This document shows, piece by piece, positions 60,167-64,000 of a stretch of 64,000 bases of DNA; position 1 is the first letter of the stretch, and each line of letters begins with the position of its first letter. Under the pieces are notes generated by a model that was not told the origin of the DNA, did not search any database, and was given only the letters and a program-made list of their open reading frames with translations. The position numbers were made by a program, and so were the translations under genes. The DNA is from Streptomyces sp. NBC_00620 (GTDB lineage Bacteria; Actinomycetota; Actinomycetes; Streptomycetales; Streptomycetaceae). The stretch is taken from positions 2,480,001 through 2,544,000 of the forward strand of contig NZ_JAPENY010000003.1 of NCBI RefSeq assembly GCF_026341825.1, in the 5' to 3' direction.

Positions 60167-63100
60167 TCAGAACTCGCCGTACACCTGGATCTCGTAGATC
60201 GAGCCGCCGTTGTAGCTGGATCCGGTGACCGTCAGCCGCAGGTAGCGGGCGGTGACGGGCTCGTCGGGGAGTGAGTAGTTGGCCGACGAGACGGTGTTCT
60301 CGGCGGTGTGGTCGTCGAGCGTCGACCAGGTCGTGCCGTCGGTCGAGTACTCCAGGCGGTACTTGTAGCCGCGGGGCAGCTCGAAGGTGGTGACCACGCC
60401 GGAGACGCTGGTGTCCTTGCCCAGGTCCACCTGGATCCAGGACGGGTCGGGCAGGCCGAGACCCTGCGCCCAGCGGGTGGTCAGGTCACCGTCCACCGCC
60501 TTCTCGGGGAAGTTCTGCTCCGACTGCGAGGACGCGGTGACCGGCTTGTTCAGCGCCAGGTTGTTGTCGGCCGGAGTGGTGAAGACGGCCGCCTCACTCG
60601 GCTCCGAGGCATTGAGTACGGCGTCACGGGCCACGACGGTGAAGGAGTACTGCTTCTCCGGGGTCAGGCCGGACACCCGCAGGGTGGTGTCCCCGGTGAC
60701 GGCGATCCGCTTGCCGTCCTGGTGGACGACGTAGCTGGTCACACCGGTGTCATCGGTCGCGGCCGGCCAGCTGAGGTCCACCACGCTGGGCAGCAGCGGC
60801 GTGACGTCGGGCTGTCCGGGGGCGGTGGGCGCCGTGTGGTCGGAACTGGGCGCGGTGGCCTCGCCGTACACCTGGAAGTCGTAGACGCTTCCGCCGTTGC
60901 CGCTGGTCCCAGTGACCGTCAGTCGCACGAAGCGGCCGGTGACCGGCTCGTCGGTGTGGGAGTAGTTGGTCGACGCGGTGGTGTTCGCGGAGGTGTGGTC
61001 CTCCAGCGTCTGCCAGTGGACCTCGTCCGGCGACACCTCGACGCGGTACTTGTAACCGCTGCTCTTCTCGAAGGTGGTGATCGCACCGGTCACGTCGTAC
61101 GAGGCACCCAGGTCCACCTGGATCCAGGACGGGTCGGGCAGCCCCAGGCCCTGTGCCCAGCGGGTCGACAGATCGCCGTCCACCGCCTTCTCGGGGAAGT
61201 TCTCCTCCGACTCGGAGGAGGCGGTGACCGGCTGCTTCAGCGCCAGGTCGCTGCCGGAGGGCATGGTGACCTTCAGTTCCGCGCTCGGACCCGACTCGTT
61301 GCCGGCCGCGTCTCGGGCCGTGATCGTGAAGGTGTAGGTCTGGCCCGCGGTCAGACCGGAGAGCCGCACCGAGGTCTTGCCGGTGGCGCTGACGAGCTTG
61401 CCGTCGCGGTGGACGGAGTAGCCGGTGACGCCCGTGTTGTCGGTGGACGCGGCCCAGTTGAGGTCCGCGACCGTCGGGAAGTCGGTGGTCGCAGCCGGGG
61501 TACCGGGTGCGGTGGGCGCCTGGGTGTCGGTGACCACCGGGCCCGGGTCGAGGTGGCGGTAGGCCGGCTGGAGACCGGCATTGTTCACGATGGAGGCCGG
61601 GAGCTGGGCGCAGGAGTCGACGGTGATGTTGCCGCTGACGTCGTTGTTCTTGCTCAGGTACTGGACGCTGTAGGCGGGGTTGCTGGTGTAGTTGGCGGTG
61701 GCGGTGTTCTCCTCCGCGTGGTTCATCAGCAGCCACTGGAAGGAGATGTCGCACATGGCGTTGCCGGTGTTGTCCCAGTGCCGGCTGCCCTCGTCGTGGT
61801 AGACGGCTCCGTACGCCGGTGCCGGGACGCCGTGGATGTAGTTGCCGGAGACCGTGCCGCCGGGGTTGTTGCTGAGGGTGTAGACGGCTCCGCCGTCGGC
61901 CTGCGACTTCATGATGTCGCTGATCTCGTTGTCGGTGACGCGGGTGTCCTGGCTGGTGGTCGGGGTGTCCCAGACCGGGACGCCGGCGTTGTTCGGGTAG
62001 GCGGAGTTGCCGCCCGCGTCGGTCAGACCCCAGCCCCAGCCCACCGAGATGCCGGTGTAGGGCAGGTCGTAGACCTTGTTATGGGTGATCAGCGTGTTGG
62101 CGGTGTACCCGGCGAGGATGCCGACGGAGCCGTTGTACTGGTCGGCGGCCTTGGTGACAACGTTGTTGTCGACCGTGGTGTCCTTGGTGATGTCCCGGTC
62201 GTCGCCGGGATGCGCGTCGCCCGCCTCGACACCGCCGATCTGGATGCCGGTGGCGGCGATCTGACGGAACACGTTGCCCGTGATCTCCGTGCCCTGCGTG
62301 CCGGTGTTGAGGTTGAGCCCGACCGCGCCGAGGTGGGTGAAGGTGTTGCCCTCGAAGCTGACGTCGTGGCCGTAGCTCACGTTGACCGCGCCGGGCGTCT
62401 TCTGCCAGTTCAGCCGGGTGGAGTCGAAGTCGGGGTTGCCCTCGCCGACCATCCGGAAGCCGGCCTGGCCCTCGATGAGGCCGTCGGACGAACTGGGGGC
62501 GAGCCAGGTGGAGTAGGAGAAGGTGATGCCCTCGAAGGACACGTCGGTGACGGGCTTGTCCCTGGTGCCGTTCAGGTCGACCAGGTCCTGCACGACCGGA
62601 ACCGTGACGGTCGCGGTGGACAGGTTCTGGCCCTCCTTGGGCATGTAGTAGACCTCGCCCTTGCTCCCGTCGAGGTACCACTCACCCGGAGTGTCGAGCA
62701 GCTCGCGGGCGTTCTCCAGCCAGGTGGGGTTCTGGATCTCCTGACCCTGCTGCAGGTGGGCGTTGTGCCAGCAGGGCTGCTCCATCGTCATCGTGTTGCC
62801 GGAAATCGACTCCACACCGCAACGCTGCAGCTTCCAGCCCCAACTGCTCACGACCTCAAGGTCCTTGGGCTGCTTGTACGCGCTGATGGCACTGTCGGTG
62901 AAGGTGTAGCCGGTGGACGTCTTGCTGAAGCCGGCCGGGTCCTTCGTGCTGCGCGCCCGGGTCGCCAACTCCCCGTTCACGTACAGCTGGCGGGTGTCGA
63001 GGTCGTCGCCCACCTTGGCCTTGTAGACCTTGCCCGTGGAGTCGGCCGGGGTCCAGCCGGTGATCTGCTTGCCTCCGCTGATCACCGGGTTCGCGCCGGG

Positions 63101-63487
63101 GGCGGCCTCATAGATGATCCGGGACCCGTCCTTGCCCGAGTCCTGGGCGGTGAGACTGAAGGTGCGGCTCAGCTGGTAGGTGCCGGACTTCAGCAGTACG
63201 TGGACATCGCCGGAGACCTTCTTCTTGGCCTCACGGACGTAGTCCCGCGCGTATTCCAGCGTCTTGAACGGATGCGCGGAGGTGCCGGATCCGGAGTTCC
63301 TGCCGGTCGGCGAGACATAGACGTTCAGGCCCTTGGGCGAGGCGGCCTGGGCCGGCGCGGCGGCCAGCGGCGCCGTGGCCACGGCCAGGGACACTGCGGC
63401 TACCAGCGCTCTGCGGAGCGGCACGGGTATGCGTTCACGAGTAGACGGTGCAGACACGGAAATCCAATCGCCTGAATGAAGTGGCAT
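60167..63487 (-). CDS. Secreted right-handed beta-helix glycosidase with duplicated FN3 + F5/8C modules
   Basis: The 1106-residue protein has a signal peptide (LVAAVSLAVATAPLAAAPAQA), a right-handed parallel beta-helix (~residues 50-645; NVYVSPTGRNSGSGTSAHPF, then repeated turns such as GNTFTHLGAVGLNLNTG and HNKVYDLPYTGISVGWGWG), and two copies of FN3 plus F5/8 type C (CBM32-like) domains. The two copies are nearly identical around NFPEKAVDGDLSTRWAQGLG. The beta-helix resembles GH141-type enzymes, a weak assignment. Start: ATG 63487, or GTG 63457 which gives a more normal signal peptide. The role is breakdown of a complex polysaccharide outside the cell. Confidence 0.85.
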   Translation of the reverse strand: MPLHSGDWISVSAPSTRERIPVPLRRALVAAVSLAVATAPLAAAPAQAASPKGLNVYVSPTGRNSGSGTSAHPFKTLEYARDYVREAKKKVSGDVHVLLKSGTYQLSRTFSLTAQDSGKDGSRIIYEAAPGANPVISGGKQITGWTPADSTGKVYKAKVGDDLDTRQLYVNGELATRARSTKDPAGFSKTSTGYTFTDSAISAYKQPKDLEVVSSWGWKLQRCGVESISGNTMTMEQPCWHNAHLQQGQEIQNPTWLENARELLDTPGEWYLDGSKGEVYYMPKEGQNLSTATVTVPVVQDLVDLNGTRDKPVTDVSFEGITFSYSTWLAPSSSDGLIEGQAGFRMVGEGNPDFDSTRLNWQKTPGAVNVSYGHDVSFEGNTFTHLGAVGLNLNTGTQGTEITGNVFRQIAATGIQIGGVEAGDAHPGDDRDITKDTTVDNNVVTKAADQYNGSVGILAGYTANTLITHNKVYDLPYTGISVGWGWGLTDAGGNSAYPNNAGVPVWDTPTTSQDTRVTDNEISDIMKSQADGGAVYTLSNNPGGTVSGNYIHGVPAPAYGAVYHDEGSRHWDNTGNAMCDISFQWLLMNHAEENTATANYTSNPAYSVQYLSKNNDVSGNITVDSCAQLPASIVNNAGLQPAYRHLDPGPVVTDTQAPTAPGTPAATTDFPTVADLNWAASTDNTGVTGYSVHRDGKLVSATGKTSVRLSGLTAGQTYTFTITARDAAGNESGPSAELKVTMPSGSDLALKQPVTASSESEENFPEKAVDGDLSTRWAQGLGLPDPSWIQVDLGASYDVTGAITTFEKSSGYKYRVEVSPDEVHWQTLEDHTSANTTASTNYSHTDEPVTGRFVRLTVTGTSGNGGSVYDFQVYGEATAPSSDHTAPTAPGQPDVTPLLPSVVDLSWPAATDDTGVTSYVVHQDGKRIAVTGDTTLRVSGLTPEKQYSFTVVARDAVLNASEPSEAAVFTTPADNNLALNKPVTASSQSEQNFPEKAVDGDLTTRWAQGLGLPDPSWIQVDLGKDTSVSGVVTTFELPRGYKYRLEYSTDGTTWSTLDDHTAENTVSSANYSLPDEPVTARYLRLTVTGSSYNGGSIYEIQVYGEF

Positions 63488-63601
63488 CTGGGGAGACCCG
63501 GTCGTCCTCCGGGTTCCTCCGGCGTTGGGTGGCTCGTGAGGGCGGGGTGCCTATGAGGGCGTGCGCCTGGTTCACGAGCCGTGAAGGCGTGACGCAGGTG
63601 T

Positions 63602-64000
63602 TTACGACGCGGAGGACTTCGGGGACCGCGGCTCATCCGTGGCACCGGTACTCCTCGGCGGCTGCGCCGGCGCACCGGAGGCGCCGCGGCTGTCCAGGTT
63701 GAACAGCCTGTCGCGGATCTTTCGTTCGAACTGGCTCTGGGTGGTGGCGATGTGCGCCACCATCAGCTCCGCTGCGAGATCGGCCTCCCCCGCGGCGACC
63801 GCCTCGGCAATGGCGATGTGCTGTTCCGCCGCGACCACCAGCGACCCGGGTGCGTCACCGTGGAACAGCAGGACATCGGACTGTGACGCCAGACGCCGTA
63901 CGCCGGCGACGCTCGACCTCAGGAACACGTTGTGCGAGGCGGCACCCACCGCGTCGTGGAACGCGGTGTCGGCCTCGGCGAAGCCGTAACCGTCGGCCGC
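63602..64000 (-). CDS. GntR-family regulator (FCD subtype), C-terminal part
   Basis: The frame is open from the window edge to TAA at 63602. The visible ~132 residues are the end of an FCD ligand domain: ADTAFHDAVGAASHNVFLRS (metal-site Asp and His), then EQHIAIAEAVAAGEADLAAE and ELMVAHIATTQSQFE with the last metal His, followed by a disordered Pro/Ser tail. The DNA-binding domain is outside the window. It probably senses a sugar acid and represses the adjoining polysaccharide operon. Confidence 0.88.
   Translation of the reverse strand, partial: AADGYGFAEADTAFHDAVGAASHNVFLRSSVAGVRRLASQSDVLLFHGDAPGSLVVAAEQHIAIAEAVAAGEADLAAELMVAHIATTQSQFERKIRDRLFNLDSRGASGAPAQPPRSTGATDEPRSPKSSAS

Noticed and set aside
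60308..63475. 1055-residue plus-strand open frame
   Set aside because: It mirrors the beta-helix gene on the other strand and has no recognisable protein features.

Overview
The window is a stretch of high-GC actinobacterial chromosome, almost certainly Streptomyces. The signs are strong G/C bias at third codon positions, a conservon (cvn) operon, frequent GTG starts, several likely leaderless promoters, and a core gene order (conservon, accB/accE, cimA, urease pair, ilvE, leuB, proline catabolism) that I remember from the S. coelicolor SCO55xx region. No rRNA, tRNA, CRISPR array or secondary-metabolite cluster was seen.

Layout. 1-2.3 kb: conservon cvnA(partial)-B-C-D. 2.5-4.3 kb: acetyl-CoA carboxylase epsilon and beta subunits. 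4.7-8 kb: a YceI protein, a secreted tannase-like esterase and a GNAT enzyme. 8-13.5 kb: an ABC exporter operon facing a two-component system. 13.6-16.4 kb: an HxlR regulator divergent from an NmrA-like reductase, then a Gly-rich membrane protein. 16.6-21.9 kb: a divergent pair of secreted glycosidases (GH3, GH30). 22.1-24 kb: cimA behind an apparent transcription attenuator whose leader peptide has two Ile codons. 24-27.5 kb: two secreted TolB-like propeller proteins separated by a 17-bp tandem repeat. 27.6-31.6 kb: operon ureAB-ureC-aguA-tetR with a palindromic operator at its promoter, divergent from an NCS1 permease. 33.3-37.5 kb: ilvE, leuB and a secreted phosphatase. 38-40.5 kb: a LysR/oxidoreductase divergent pair and a decayed GNAT gene. 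40.6-44.5 kb: proline catabolism (pruA, proline dehydrogenase) with a divergent PucR regulator.

44,530-55,030 is the highlight: a complete Tn7-like transposon of 10,501 bp. It has 25-bp terminal inverted repeats (22/25 match), a perfect 5-bp target duplication (GCTCC), repeated putative TnsB sites at both ends, a tightly overlapping tnsA-tnsB-tnsC-tniQ operon with all catalytic residues, and a five-gene opposite-strand cargo operon that includes a membrane-anchored GTPase. It sits 6 bp past the stop codon of the PucR gene. The TniQ/TnsD protein is long and ends in helix-turn-helix segments, the last resembling a LysR DNA-binding domain. The cargo is unrecognised and is the best candidate here for an undescribed system, possibly anti-phage or conflict related.

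55.1-64 kb: a small membrane protein, then a sugar-uptake and breakdown locus on the minus strand: a FCD/GntR regulator (cut by the window end), a large secreted beta-helix enzyme with duplicated FN3 + F5/8C modules, an enolase-superfamily enzyme, a lipoprotein binding protein and two CUT1 permeases with no ATPase of their own.
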